A stretch of 64,000 nucleotides of DNA from JBOFFC01 sp051648405 (GTDB lineage: Bacteria; Planctomycetota; Planctomycetia; Pirellulales; Lacipirellulaceae): assembly GCA_051648405.1 (NCBI GenBank), contig JBOFFC010000151.1, forward strand, positions 1-64,000. The letters run 5' to 3'. A model generated the notes under the pieces. That model saw nothing but the letters and a program-made list of their open reading frames with translations, ran no database searches and was not told where the DNA came from. Each line of letters starts with the position of its first letter. Position 1 is the stretch's first letter. The position numbers were made by a program, and so were the translations under genes. Below, piece after piece: positions 19,008-27,543 of this stretch.

Positions 19008-19448
19008 GGAAGCAACCACCCCTCTCCCTAGTTGATGGCAAGACGTTCCCGTCCGCGATGTCCGTTGACTCGCCGAGGGGCCCCTTCCCAACTGGGACCC
19101 CACTCGGCCGGACGCCGCGGCGCCGTCCTCGTGCTGGTTTGTCATGCGGCGTGCGACACGCCCAAGGGGCGCCGCTAACCCGCCGCTCGCCGCTCGCCGC
19201 TCGCTGATAACCCTGCAAAGCCCGCAAGGGGGCTCTCTTCTGCAAGGCCGCTCAGCTTTGCAGACCCGCGTGGCTCTGCAAACGGCAGTTCCTCCGCCGG
19301 ACCCCTGGGTTGCCCCAATTGCCCGACACCGCAGGATTATAAGGGACCTTAGGGGTGAGTCAAGATCGGCAAGATCGTCTTAACGTGTTACCGAGATTGA
19401 TCTTGCATCGAATCACTCGAGTCGGCCGCAGAACATCCGGGCCGGCGG
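19008..19448 (-). other. Long leader and control region of the receiver/HTH gene
   Basis: 441 bp without a gene. Leftward transcription from the promoter at 19336-19363 would give a leader of about 320 nt before the ATG at 19007. Inside it, TGCAAAG/CTTTGCA and TCTGCAA words recur between 19213 and 19280 and can form several small stems. Nothing here matches a riboswitch I know. Confidence 0.5.
19336..19363 (-). promoter_or_regulatory. Strong sigma70-type promoter with overlapping repeats
   Basis: On the minus strand TTGACT (19363-19358), a 16-bp spacer and a perfect TATAAT (19341-19336), the best consensus promoter in the window. Two direct GATCTTG heptamers, one touching the -35 box (about 19360-19375), and an inverted copy at about 19398-19404 could be an operator. 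Confidence 0.6.
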
Positions 19449-21320
19449 CTAGGGGCGAGGCCCGCGTTCGCCTCCCACCAAGTGGGCCATCAGCAGAGCG
19501 ATGTCTGCCGGCGTGACGCCGCTGACACGGCTCGCTTGGTCGAGATCCTCCGGCCGGACGCGGCCGAGTTTCTCGCGTGCCTCTTGCCGCATCTGGGTCA
19601 GCCGCTGGTAGTCGAACGAGCGCGGGATGCGCTTGGCGGCGAGCCGCTTCGCACGATCAACCTCGGCCTGCTGGCGACCGACGTAGCCGGCGTACTTCGT
19701 GTCGTGGACGACCTGTTCGACCGCCTCGCGGTCGGCGGCGGCCAGGTCGGAGGCGACGCCGGCGGGGGCGATCGCGACGAGGTCTTCCCACGCGACCTCC
19801 GGGCGGCGCAGGTGCTCGGCGAGCGTCCGGCCTTCGCTACGGACCGCGTCGATGACGCCCGCGAGCCGTTCGACTCGACCGAGCTTTTGACGCCAGCGGG
19901 CCGCGCGCCGCGCAGAGACCAGCCCGCAGGCGTCTCCCACGGGGGTCAAACGGCGATCGGCGTTGTCGGGGCGCAGCAGCAACCGGTACTCGGCCCGGCT
20001 GGTGAACATCCGGTACGGTTCATCGACGCCGCGGGTCACCAAGTCGTCGATCATCACGCCGATGTACGCCTCGTCGCGTGACAGCACGAGCGGCTCGCGG
20101 CTCGCGACCGCGAGCGCCGCGTTGGCGCCAGCAACCAGCCCTTGGGCGGCGGCCTCCTCGTAGCCGGTCGTGCCGTTGATTTGGCCGGCGAAGAACAGCC
20201 CCGCGACGGGCTTCGACTCGAGGGTCGGTCGCAGTTGGTCCGGCGGGGCGTAGTCGTACTCGACGGCGTAGCCGTAGCGCACGATCTCGGCCCTCTCGCA
20301 CCCCGGCGCCATGCGGATCAGTTGGTCCTGCACGTCGCGCGGCAGGCTCGTCGAGACGCCGTTGACGTAGACCTCGAGCGTGTTGCGACCCTCGGGCTCG
20401 AGGAACAATTGGTGCCGGTCTCTGTCGGCGAAGCGAACGACCTTGTCCTCGATCGACGGGCAGTAGCGCGGCCCGCTGGAGGTGATCTGGCCCGAGTACA
20501 TCGGCGCGCGGTGCAGGTTCGCGCGGATCAGGTCGTGGATCTCGGGGGTCGTGTAGGTGATATGGCAGTCGAGCTGCGACTGGGTGATCCGGTCGGTGAG
20601 GAACGAGAACGGCTGCGGCTCGTCGTCGCCCGGTTGGCGCTCGCAACGGTCGTAGTCGATCGTCCGACCATTGAGCCGCGGCGGCGTCCCGGTCTTGAAG
20701 CGCTCGAGTCGCAGCCCCAGGCGTCCGAGCGCCCCGCTGATGCCGGCCGAGGTCCCCTCCCCCGCCCGGCCGCCGGCCGTCTGCGCCTCGCCGGTGTGCA
20801 TGATCGACTGCAAGAACGTGCCGGTCGTCAGGACCACGGCCGTGGCGCGGTAGACGGCGTCGGCGCGGACCCGCACTCCGGTGACGCGACAGCCCGCTTC
20901 GCCCAGCAGGTCGCTTCCCGGCGTGTGCTCGACGACGAGGTCCTCGACCGCTTCTTGGCGAAGGCTGAGGTTCGCTTGCGACTCGACGACTCGCTTGATC
21001 TCGGCTTGGTAGGCGCGCTTGTCCGCCTGGGCACGCGGGCCGTGCATCGCCGGGCCCTTGCGGAGATTCAGCATCCGGAACTGGATGCCGGTGGCGTCGA
21101 TCGCCCGCCCCATCGCGCCCCCGAGGGCGTCGATCTCGCGGACGATCTGCCCCTTCCCCACGCCGCCGATCGCCGGGTTGCAACTCATCTGCCCGACCGT
21201 GTCGAGGTTCGTCGTCAGCAGCGCGGTCCGAGCCCCGATCCGCGCAGCCGCGAGCGCCGCCTCGGTCCCCGCGTGACCGGCGCCGACGACGACCACGTCG
21301 TAGTCGTAGGTGGTGGGCAT
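19449..21320 (-). CDS. mnmG: tRNA uridine-5-carboxymethylaminomethyl synthesis enzyme MnmG (GidA)
   Basis: The FAD-dependent subunit that, with MnmE, modifies U34 of tRNAs. 623 residues from the ATG at 21320, the usual length. The Rossmann FAD motif VVGAGHAGTEAALAAARIG begins at residue 9, with NPAIGGVGKGQIVREIDALGG near 47-67, the family's catalytic cysteine region (CPSIEDK) near residue 285, and the GYEEAAAQGL signature near 387. An in-frame extension upstream to 21410 lies in a repeat and is ignored. No mnmE in the window. Confidence 0.97.
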   Translation of the reverse strand: MPTTYDYDVVVVGAGHAGTEAALAAARIGARTALLTTNLDTVGQMSCNPAIGGVGKGQIVREIDALGGAMGRAIDATGIQFRMLNLRKGPAMHGPRAQADKRAYQAEIKRVVESQANLSLRQEAVEDLVVEHTPGSDLLGEAGCRVTGVRVRADAVYRATAVVLTTGTFLQSIMHTGEAQTAGGRAGEGTSAGISGALGRLGLRLERFKTGTPPRLNGRTIDYDRCERQPGDDEPQPFSFLTDRITQSQLDCHITYTTPEIHDLIRANLHRAPMYSGQITSSGPRYCPSIEDKVVRFADRDRHQLFLEPEGRNTLEVYVNGVSTSLPRDVQDQLIRMAPGCERAEIVRYGYAVEYDYAPPDQLRPTLESKPVAGLFFAGQINGTTGYEEAAAQGLVAGANAALAVASREPLVLSRDEAYIGVMIDDLVTRGVDEPYRMFTSRAEYRLLLRPDNADRRLTPVGDACGLVSARRAARWRQKLGRVERLAGVIDAVRSEGRTLAEHLRRPEVAWEDLVAIAPAGVASDLAAADREAVEQVVHDTKYAGYVGRQQAEVDRAKRLAAKRIPRSFDYQRLTQMRQEAREKLGRVRPEDLDQASRVSGVTPADIALLMAHLVGGERGPRP

Positions 21321-21331
21321 TTGGATGAGGA

Positions 21332-21362
21332 TAGAGGGGCAAGAGGCGAGAGGCGAGAGGCT
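21332..21362. repeat. GAGGCGAGAG-type degenerate direct repeat
   Basis: Tandem imperfect AAGAGGCGAG-AGGCGAGAGG units just upstream of the mnmG start codon on its coding strand; the same word family recurs at 8051-8158 and 57391-57424. Confidence 0.55.
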
Positions 21363-21434
21363 TGGCGGGCGTTGTTTCCCCCGTGGACGACCGCGTGGTA
21401 AGCTGACCATGACTCATTGTCCGAGGTTCCGAAC

Positions 21435-22004
21435 ATGACTTCCCTGCTCGACAACCCCGCGGTCCGCGCCGAGGCGCGGCTCCTCACTGTCGCCGAGTAC
21501 CACCGGCTGGGCGAGCTGGGGGTGCTCGACCGGAAGACCGAGCTGCTCCAAGGGGTCTTGGTTCGCAAGATGACGATCTCGCCTCTGCACAGTTTTGTCG
21601 TCCAGCAGTTGGTCGATGTCCTGCGCCGTGGCGTCGGGCCGGGTTGGCTTGTGCGGCAGGAGCAGCCCCTTACCCTGCGGGACTCGGAGCCGGAGCCGGA
21701 CGTCCTCGTCACGCGGGGCGAACCGGCCGACTTCCGGCGATCGCACCCGACCACCGCGGCGCTCGCAATCGAGGTCGCCGTGTCGTCCGAAGGATTTGAC
21801 CGCGCGAAGATCGGCCTCTACGCCGAAGCGGGAGTGCCGGAGTGTTGGCTGGTCCTCTGCGAAGACCTGGCCATCGAGCGGCACACCAACCCGCGGGCCG
21901 CAGCCTACGAGAGCGTCGAGCGGCTTGTCGGCGACGCGAACCTCTCGCCTCGCGATTTCCCCGACGCTCAGGTGAGCCTGCGTGGCCTCTTTGGCTTTGA
22001 CTGA
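21435..22004 (+). CDS. Uma2 family (DUF820) restriction-like endonuclease
   Basis: A 189-residue PD-(D/E)XK-fold protein of the Uma2/DUF820 group, which is abundant in cyanobacteria and planctomycetes; most members have no assigned role. Visible features: LTVAEYHRL then KTELLQGVLVRKM, the acidic EPDVLVTRGE (putative metal ligand) and LAIEVAVSS (the ExK-like strand), ending with YAEAGVPECWLV. The ATG at 21435 has GAGG upstream; a TTG at 21417 is possible. Divergent from mnmG; its 3' end overlaps tag by 23 bp. Confidence 0.85.
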   Translation: MTSLLDNPAVRAEARLLTVAEYHRLGELGVLDRKTELLQGVLVRKMTISPLHSFVVQQLVDVLRRGVGPGWLVRQEQPLTLRDSEPEPDVLVTRGEPADFRRSHPTTAALAIEVAVSSEGFDRAKIGLYAEAGVPECWLVLCEDLAIERHTNPRAAAYESVERLVGDANLSPRDFPDAQVSLRGLFGFD

Positions 22005-22566
22005 CCGTACTCGCTGCCGCTGGGCGCAGGCCTCGGAGTCCGAGGCGGCCTACCACGACGCCGAATGGGGAGTCCCCTCGCGCGACCCGGCGCACCTGTT
22101 CGAGATGCTGTCGCTCGAGGGCGCCCAGGCGGGCCTCTCCTGGAGCACGATCCTCAACAAACGCGACGGCTACCGGCGGGCGTTCGCCGGGTTCGACGCC
22201 GCGAGCGTCGCCCGCTTCAACGCGCGGCGGATCGACCGCTTGGTGCTCGACCCGTCGATCGTCCGCCACCGCGGGAAGATCGAGTCGGTGGTCGCGAACG
22301 CCCGAGCCGTGCTCGCGCTGCGCGACGCGGGGACGCCCCTCGAAGCGCTGCTGTGGGACCTCGCCGGGGGCGAGCCGACGGTCAACCGATTCGCCAAGCA
22401 CGAGGAGATCCCCGCGCAGACCGACGCCTCGAAGCGAATCAGCAAGGAGCTAAAACGCCGCGACTTCTCGTTCGTCGGCCCTACGACGATCTACGCGTTC
22501 ATGCAAGCCGTGGGGATGGTCAACGACCACACGACGGACTGCTTTCGCTGGCGCGAAGTGCAGTGA
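21982..22566 (+). CDS. tag: DNA-3-methyladenine glycosylase I
   Basis: Removes 3-methyladenine from alkylated DNA. 194 residues, family-typical. The zinc-binding set is present: C near the N-terminus (RCRWA), H in AYHDAEWG, and the H/C pair in NDHTTDCFR near the C-terminus; the catalytic glutamate sits in LEGAQAGLSW. It starts at a GTG inside the end of the Uma2 gene (overlap 21982-22004), implying coupled expression. Confidence 0.95.
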   Translation: MASLALTDRTRCRWAQASESEAAYHDAEWGVPSRDPAHLFEMLSLEGAQAGLSWSTILNKRDGYRRAFAGFDAASVARFNARRIDRLVLDPSIVRHRGKIESVVANARAVLALRDAGTPLEALLWDLAGGEPTVNRFAKHEEIPAQTDASKRISKELKRRDFSFVGPTTIYAFMQAVGMVNDHTTDCFRWREVQ

Positions 22567-22576
22567 GGCGATCGGC

Positions 22577-22650
22577 TGTTGGCCGTCGGCTCTCAGCAAA
22601 GCCGGAGCACTGCCTACTGGCCGATAGCTGACGGCCAATAGCCGACAGCC
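22577..22650. repeat. Inverted repeat of GGCCGTCGGCT/AGCTGACGGCC type between convergent genes
   Basis: CTGTTGGCCGTCGGCTCTCAGC is mirrored by GATAGCTGACGGCCAATAG some 50 bp later, making a long imperfect hairpin between tag and the leftward barrel gene. It may act as a two-way terminator. The 'GTCAGCTCTCAGCTCTCAGC' tract at 60804-60848 looks related. Confidence 0.55.
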
Positions 22651-22653
22651 GCG

Positions 22654-23934
22654 TCACCGCCGGTACTCGAACCCCGCAAACCAGCCGTGCAGCACGAGGT
22701 CTTGCTCGTCGGGCGCGCCACCGAGCCACAGGTCCTCGGCGACTTCGACCCCCGACAGGAACAACACCTGGTAGCCGCTGCGCAGGGCGAGGCAGCTATT
22801 CATCTGCCAAACGCCGGCGACCGCCGCCTCGGTCGTGAACGCGAGGTTCGTGCCGTCGGCCGAGACGACCGAGCCGGTGCTCGTTGTCGTCGTCGAGTTC
22901 GCGACACTCACTACCGGCGCTGCCCCTCCGGACGTGACGCGCTCGAGCTCGCTGCGTGTCGAGGTCTCTTCGAAGCTGCGCTCGCGGCTGACCAAGTTGC
23001 AGTAGACGCCGGCCGAACAGAACCCGCTGACGTGAAAGCGCCGCGTTGGGCGCCACATGTCGAGCCGCAGGCCCCCCTGGAAGCCGACCAGGTCGTTGTC
23101 GATCGACACGCCGTTGATGCGGTCCGTGACGGTTGACGCGCTGACGTCCCCCACCGCCAGGCCCGGGTCGGGCAAGACCCCCGTCGTGAACTGGTCGGCG
23201 AAGTCCTGGATGTCCTCGTGCAAGCCGACGTACCGGAACCCGGCGTACGGCTTGAGGTACCCGCGGGACACGCGTTGGAAGTTGATCTCGGCCGAGTGTA
23301 GGCCCGAGTCGTACGCCAACCGGCGGCGCTCGTTCACCGGGACGGTGCTCGCCGGCGGGTTCGCGGCGATCGTCTCCTGCGGGAAGAAGGCCGACGCGCT
23401 CCAGTCCTCGACGCCGACGTAGCCGACTTGCAGCTCGTAGCCCGCGCTCTGCGGGAAGTCGCTGGTGACGAGCAGACGCGCGCCGGCGCCGTGGTCGAAG
23501 TTCTCTTGGAACTCGGGGGCGACGGCGAACGGGCGACCGGCAAGGTCGGGCATGCCGTCGATCAGGGCGCCGAGGTCCGCCTCTTCGCGGAAGAGCACGA
23601 TCCCGTCCAGCGTCGCACGCCAGCGCGGGCCGGTCTTCCAGTCGTCGCAGCGCCCCGGTCCGGTCCGGTAACGCGACCCGCCGGCGCCCGGACCGCAGCC
23701 GTTCGCGGCCGCGGAGAGTTGCTCGCCAAACGTTCCGTCGGGATACGCCGTGGAAGCGGGTTCCAGCCCGACGCCTATCGGGGTCGGCCCCTCGCCCATC
23801 ATCGTCGGCCCGACGACGACGCCGTCGGACGAGACAATCTCCTGCGCGCTCGCGAGCGACGCGGCGAACAGCGACGCGGCGAAGGCGCAACGCGTCGCCG
23901 CGGCGCCCAACAACGATCCCCCACGCCGCTCCAT
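22654..23934 (-). CDS. BBP7-like outer membrane beta-barrel protein
   Basis: A 426-residue protein starting at the ATG at 23934. Residues 1-31 are a signal peptide ending ASLASAQE. The rest alternates polar and hydrophobic residues with frequent aromatic strand ends (YELQVGYVGVEDW, YLKPYAGFRYVGL, GGLRLDMWRP, VLHGWFAGFEYRR), and the last residue region ends in aromatic/basic FEYRR, consistent with a barrel. The layout resembles the planctomycete BBP7 family, which is my best match from memory. Upstream codons to 24360 are a shadow of the hisC region. Function unknown; probably outer membrane. Confidence 0.75.
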   Translation of the reverse strand: MERRGGSLLGAAATRCAFAASLFAASLASAQEIVSSDGVVVGPTMMGEGPTPIGVGLEPASTAYPDGTFGEQLSAAANGCGPGAGGSRYRTGPGRCDDWKTGPRWRATLDGIVLFREEADLGALIDGMPDLAGRPFAVAPEFQENFDHGAGARLLVTSDFPQSAGYELQVGYVGVEDWSASAFFPQETIAANPPASTVPVNERRRLAYDSGLHSAEINFQRVSRGYLKPYAGFRYVGLHEDIQDFADQFTTGVLPDPGLAVGDVSASTVTDRINGVSIDNDLVGFQGGLRLDMWRPTRRFHVSGFCSAGVYCNLVSRERSFEETSTRSELERVTSGGAAPVVSVANSTTTTSTGSVVSADGTNLAFTTEAAVAGVWQMNSCLALRSGYQVLFLSGVEVAEDLWLGGAPDEQDLVLHGWFAGFEYRR

Positions 23935-24077
23935 ACCGCTCCCCCCCGGGACGCGTTCGTGGCGAGGGAATCGCGCAACCGACGGACCGGTGCGCGCACT
24001 CTCTACGCCGCTGGAACGGAGTATCGACCCACGGGGACGCGTAACAACACGCAATCCCGGCGTGACCGCCCCCGGCG

Positions 24078-25139
24078 CTAGAGTCCGCGCAGCAGCGACA
24101 GCAACGCCTGCGTCTGCGCGGGCGTGCCGACCGACACGCGGAGGCCGTCGCGCCCCCCCTGCCAGTCGGCGTAGCGCATGTGCCGCACGAGCACGCCGCT
24201 CGCCTTGAGCGACTCGTAGAGGGCGCGGTGCTCGCCCGACGGGTGATAGGCCCACACGAAGTTCGCGTTCGAGGGGGTCGTGTCGAACCCGCACTCGCGC
24301 AGCCCCGCGTCGAGCCGCGCGCGCTCGGCGACGACCTTCGCGACGTTGTCGGCAAGCCAAGCCTGGTCGTCGATCGCGGCGGTCGCGCCGGCGATCGACA
24401 ATGCGTCGCAGTTGTAGCTGTCCTTGACCTTTTGGAGCTGCTCGATCACCTGCGGCTGGGCCACCACGTAACCGAAGCGCAGCCCGGCAAGGCCGTAGCT
24501 CTTGCTCAGCGTGCGACTCACCAGCACGCGCTCGTTGGTCCGCACCAGGTCGAGGCAGTTCGCGTCGGCGAAATCGACGTACGCCTCATCGACCAACAGT
24601 GGGCACGGCAGCGCGTCGGCGATCGCGGCCACCTCGCCGGGTGCGAGCATCGTCCCCGACGGGCTGTTGGGGTTCGCCAGGTACGCCAGCCGCACCAGCT
24701 CTGTGTTCTCGGTGAACGCGTAGCCGAGCGACCAGTCGGGCTCGTACTCGACGACGTCCCTGCGAGCCCCTTGGACGTCAGCCAGCGTGCCGTACAGCGA
24801 GTAGCTCGGCGTGGCGTAGCGGACCACAGTGCCCGACTCGACGAAGGCCCGCGTGACGATCGTCAGGATGTCGTCGCTGCCGTTACCGCACAGGACCCAG
24901 TCGGGTGTGATCCCCGGGCAGTCCTTCGCGAGCACCTCGGCCGCGCGCAAGCGGAACGCGGTGGCGCTCGCGTCGGGGTAACGCTGGAGCCCCCCCTGCG
25001 CAGCGGCCGCGATCGCGGCGATCACCTTCGGCGACGGCGGGTAGGGGTTCTCGTTTGTGTTCAGCTTGACGAACTTCGTCCCCCGCGGCTGCTCGCCAGG
25101 GACGTAGCCGGTCATCCGCTCGATCGCTGCTCGGAACAT
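24078..25139 (-). CDS. hisC: Histidinol-phosphate aminotransferase
   Basis: A PLP enzyme of histidine synthesis, 353 residues from the ATG at 25139. Family features: KLNTNENPYPPSP near residue 25, GNGSDDIL near 80-87, the PLP lysine in SRTLSKSYGLAGLRFGY near 212-228. Follows hisD on the same strand with a 164-bp gap filled by an inverted-repeat element, so the two probably formed an operon that the element has split or now bridges. Other his genes are not in the window. Confidence 0.96.
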   Translation of the reverse strand: MFRAAIERMTGYVPGEQPRGTKFVKLNTNENPYPPSPKVIAAIAAAAQGGLQRYPDASATAFRLRAAEVLAKDCPGITPDWVLCGNGSDDILTIVTRAFVESGTVVRYATPSYSLYGTLADVQGARRDVVEYEPDWSLGYAFTENTELVRLAYLANPNSPSGTMLAPGEVAAIADALPCPLLVDEAYVDFADANCLDLVRTNERVLVSRTLSKSYGLAGLRFGYVVAQPQVIEQLQKVKDSYNCDALSIAGATAAIDDQAWLADNVAKVVAERARLDAGLRECGFDTTPSNANFVWAYHPSGEHRALYESLKASGVLVRHMRYADWQGGRDGLRVSVGTPAQTQALLSLLRGL

Positions 25140-25149
25140 GGGCGAGAAT

Positions 25150-25327
25150 GGAACCACAGATGAACACGGATGAACGCGGATGGTCGCCTGTGAGACGCAC
25201 TCAACCGCCAACGCTACTTCTTTGTCGCGTTCGCCCCACAATCGCTCTTCGCCAAACGCTGCCGCAGTCGCACGCACTGAAGCCGTAGGTGTCCCATCTG
25301 CGTTCATCTGCGTTCATCTGTGGTTCC
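25150..25327. repeat. 178-bp element with ~33-bp inverted ends, overlapping the hisD stop
   Basis: The left end (25150-25182) reads GGAACCACAGATGAACACGG and the right end (25295-25327) is its near-perfect reverse complement. Inner sequence is unrelated to either gene. The right arm overlaps the last eight codons of hisD including its stop. Resembles the dispersed 'CACAGATGAACACGGATG' words of planctomycete intergenic DNA. Confidence 0.75.
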
Positions 25328-26710
25328 TCCCCCCTCCTCTTTCCCTTCCGTTCGGATCGTCGCCGCACGCGCGTGGCCGGTCAGGCCTTCTTTGTGGGCG
25401 AGGCGCACCAGGTCGTCGGCGTGCTCGGCGAGCGTTGCCTCGGTGAACGCGATCACGCTGTTCGATCGCAGGAAGTCGTTGCTCGACAGGCCGCTGGCGA
25501 ACCGCGCCGTGGCGCCGGTCGGCAGGACGTGCGACGGCCCCGCGACGTAGTCACCGACCGGCACCGGGCTCGCCGGCCCCAGGAACACGGCCCCCGCGCA
25601 CCGCACGCGGCCGAGCATCTCCTCGGGGTCGGCGCACGCCAGGTGCAGGTGCTCGGTCGCCAGCTCGTCGCACAGCCGGGCGGCGTGCGCGCGGTCCGTG
25701 ACCGTGATCAGCGCCCCGAACGACTCCAGCGACGCCCGCGTCAGCTCCGCGCGCTCCAGCTCGCCGAGCTGCCGCTCGAGTTCGGCAGCAACTTCTTCGA
25801 TCAGCGGCTCGTGCCACGTCACCAGGACCGCCGAGCCGGGGGAGTGCTCGGCCTGGGCGATCAAGTCCGCCGCCACGTACGCGGCGGGGGTCGTCTCGTC
25901 GGCGACGACGATCACCTCGCTCGGGCCGGCGATCGAGTCGATCCCTACCTCGCCGAACACCAGCCGCTTGGCGAGCGCGACGAACGAGCTCCCCGGGCCG
26001 ACGATCTTATCGACCCGCCGCACGGGCCCCGCCCCGTAGGCGAGCGCCGCGACCGCCTGGGCGCCCCCGACGCGGTAGACCTCGGCGATGCCGAGCTCGT
26101 GGCAAGTGGCGAGCAGGTCGTCGTTGTAGCTGCCGAACTTCGTCGGCGGGGCGACGACCGCCAGCTCGCGCACGCCGGCCGCCTGCGCTGGGACGGCGGT
26201 CATCAGCACCGTCGAGGGGTACGCCGCCGCGCCCCCGGGGACGCACAGCCCGACGCGCTCGAGCGGCAGGTAGCGCTGGGCGAGGTAGCCGCCCCCTTCG
26301 ATCGGCACGCGAACGTCTTTGTGCAGGATCGCCCGCTGGAACCGCAGCAGGTTCTCGCGCACGCGCCGCACCGTCGCCAGGAACTGCGGGGACGCCTTCG
26401 CGTGCGCCGCGGCGAGCTCGTCCCCCGAGACACGCAGGTTCGCCGCGGAGATCGGCGTCCCGTCGGGCGCCGGCCCGTCGAGCTTCGCCGTGTACTCGAG
26501 CACCGCGTCGAGGCCGCGCTCGCGGACGTCGCGGCAGATGTGCTCGACGACCCGCGACGGGGTGAGGGGCTGGCCAAAGACCTCGATCGTCTTCTGCCGT
26601 CCGGCCGCGCTAACCACGTCGCCGTCGGGGGCCAGCTTCTGGCGGAGGGCGTCGAGCGCAACCCGGGCCTCGGGTCGGCGGGCGTCGATGCGGGGGATCA
26701 CGAGGGGCAT
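25304..26710 (-). CDS. hisD: Histidinol dehydrogenase
   Basis: Two-step NAD-dependent oxidation of L-histidinol to histidine. 468 residues, some 30 longer than usual. Family motifs: ARFASGLSSNDFLR near 425, GPSEV/IAGPSEVIVVAD near 265, the zinc/catalytic region AEHSPGSAVLVT. The start ATG at 26710 lies 9 bases after a -10-like TAGGCT. The C-terminus ends in a glycine/glutamate-rich tail whose last residues (TTDERR) and stop codon are supplied by the inverted-repeat element at 25295-25327, so the original stop has been replaced. Confidence 0.95.
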   Translation of the reverse strand: MPLVIPRIDARRPEARVALDALRQKLAPDGDVVSAAGRQKTIEVFGQPLTPSRVVEHICRDVRERGLDAVLEYTAKLDGPAPDGTPISAANLRVSGDELAAAHAKASPQFLATVRRVRENLLRFQRAILHKDVRVPIEGGGYLAQRYLPLERVGLCVPGGAAAYPSTVLMTAVPAQAAGVRELAVVAPPTKFGSYNDDLLATCHELGIAEVYRVGGAQAVAALAYGAGPVRRVDKIVGPGSSFVALAKRLVFGEVGIDSIAGPSEVIVVADETTPAAYVAADLIAQAEHSPGSAVLVTWHEPLIEEVAAELERQLGELERAELTRASLESFGALITVTDRAHAARLCDELATEHLHLACADPEEMLGRVRCAGAVFLGPASPVPVGDYVAGPSHVLPTGATARFASGLSSNDFLRSNSVIAFTEATLAEHADDLVRLAHKEGLTGHARAATIRTEGKEEGGGTTDERR

Positions 26711-26719
26711 AGCCCTTTC

Positions 26720-26748
26720 AGCCTACCCTGCCGGGTCGCGTCCCCCAA
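26720..26748 (-). promoter_or_regulatory. Candidate hisD promoter
   Basis: Minus strand TTGGGG (26748-26743), 17-bp spacer, TAGGCT (26725-26720). The TSS would fall about 2-3 bases before the hisD ATG at 26710, predicting an almost leaderless mRNA. Confidence 0.4.
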
Positions 26749-26755
26749 CTGGGCC

Positions 26756-26890
26756 GGAAGCCTGACAGGATGACAGGATTGAAAAGGGATCGACAGGAGG
26801 AAGACGACGGAGTCGGAAGCCTCCCACTCCTGTCCCTCCGCTTCCACCCTGCAATCCTGCCAAGCTTCCGCCGTCGGCTACGCTATACTG
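26756..26890. repeat. Direct repeat copy 1 flanking the toxin-antitoxin pair
   Basis: About 135 bp. Starts GGAAGCCTGACAGGATGACA, internally self-complementary (CTGACAGGAT...ATCCTGCCAAG), ends with the TATACT that precedes the DUF433 gene. Near-identical to 27544-27672 over most of its length; the outer arms are best conserved. Confidence 0.85.
26884..26889 (+). promoter_or_regulatory. -10 box placed for leaderless start of DUF433 gene
   Basis: TATACT at 26884-26889 with its predicted start point coinciding with the ATG at 26896. No convincing -35 box at 17 bp. Confidence 0.3.
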
Positions 26891-26895
26891 ACCGC

Positions 26896-27183
26896 ATGGG
26901 CGTCCTCCTTTCCCTGCCGATCGAGCTCCGGGCGAACCGCCGTGGCGAGGAGCGGGCGTATGTCGCTGGCTCCAGAGTTCGTGTGCAGGACATCGCCCTG
27001 GACTACGAGCGGCACGGGCAGTCCGCCGACGAGATCGCTCGCGAGCTTCCGGTCTCTCTGGCGGCGGTCCACGCGGCGCTCGCGTTCTACTTCGCGAACC
27101 GCGACGCGGTGCTCGAGTGGGTCCGCAGCGACGCGGCGTTCGCCGAGCGTCGAGAGCACGAGTCCCCGGGCGGTCCCAGTTAG
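26896..27183 (+). CDS. DUF433 family protein, probable antitoxin
   Basis: A 95-residue protein. DUF433 proteins carry a winged/helix-turn-helix core: here VAGSRVRVQDIALDYERHG then SADEIARELPVSLAAVHAALAFYF, followed by the usual RDAVLEW. It is followed 12 bp later by a DUF5615 PIN-like gene, the standard antitoxin-toxin order for this pair. An ORF extension upstream to 26770 falls in the repeat and is not used. Its likely job is to bind the neighbouring PIN-like protein and repress the operon; this is inferred from the family pairing. Confidence 0.85.
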   Translation: MGVLLSLPIELRANRRGEERAYVAGSRVRVQDIALDYERHGQSADEIARELPVSLAAVHAALAFYFANRDAVLEWVRSDAAFAERREHESPGGPS

Positions 27184-27195
27184 CCGCTCCTGCCG

Positions 27196-27522
27196 ATGGC
27201 CGTTCGGTTCCACCTCGACGAGAGCATGCCGACGGCGGTCGCCGACGGGCTCGAGCAACGTGGCCACCGTTGCACCACGACCGCCGGCGTGGGGCTGCGT
27301 AGTGCTCCTGATGATGAGCAGCTCGCCTTCGCGACGCGCGAGGGTCGGGTCCTCGTGACGCGCGACGAGGATTTTCTCGCGCTCGCCGACCAAGTCACGG
27401 ACCGCGCGGGGGTCGTCTACTGGACGCAGCGCGAGCACTTCGGTCGCCTCGTGCGCAGCCTCGACGCGCTCGGTACCGACAACGAAGCGGAGGAGCTCTG
27501 CAACCGCGTCTTCTTTCACTGA
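27196..27522 (+). CDS. DUF5615 PIN-like protein, probable toxin
   Basis: A 108-residue protein with PIN-like acidic positions: FHLDESMP at the start (D7, E8), DDEQLAFATREGRVLVTRDEDFL in the middle, where the aspartates in TRDEDF are the second acidic site. Predicted metal-dependent RNase. Paired with the DUF433 gene upstream, and the pair is enclosed by direct repeats at 26756 and 27544. Confidence 0.85.
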   Translation: MAVRFHLDESMPTAVADGLEQRGHRCTTTAGVGLRSAPDDEQLAFATREGRVLVTRDEDFLALADQVTDRAGVVYWTQREHFGRLVRSLDALGTDNEAEELCNRVFFH

Positions 27523-27543
27523 CTTCCGCTCGACGGCGCGGCT

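Noticed and set aside
20142..21401. Long plus-strand ORF opposite mnmG
   Set aside because: Antisense shadow of a high-GC gene; composition and residues (Arg/Asp/Val rich) are typical of third-position effects.
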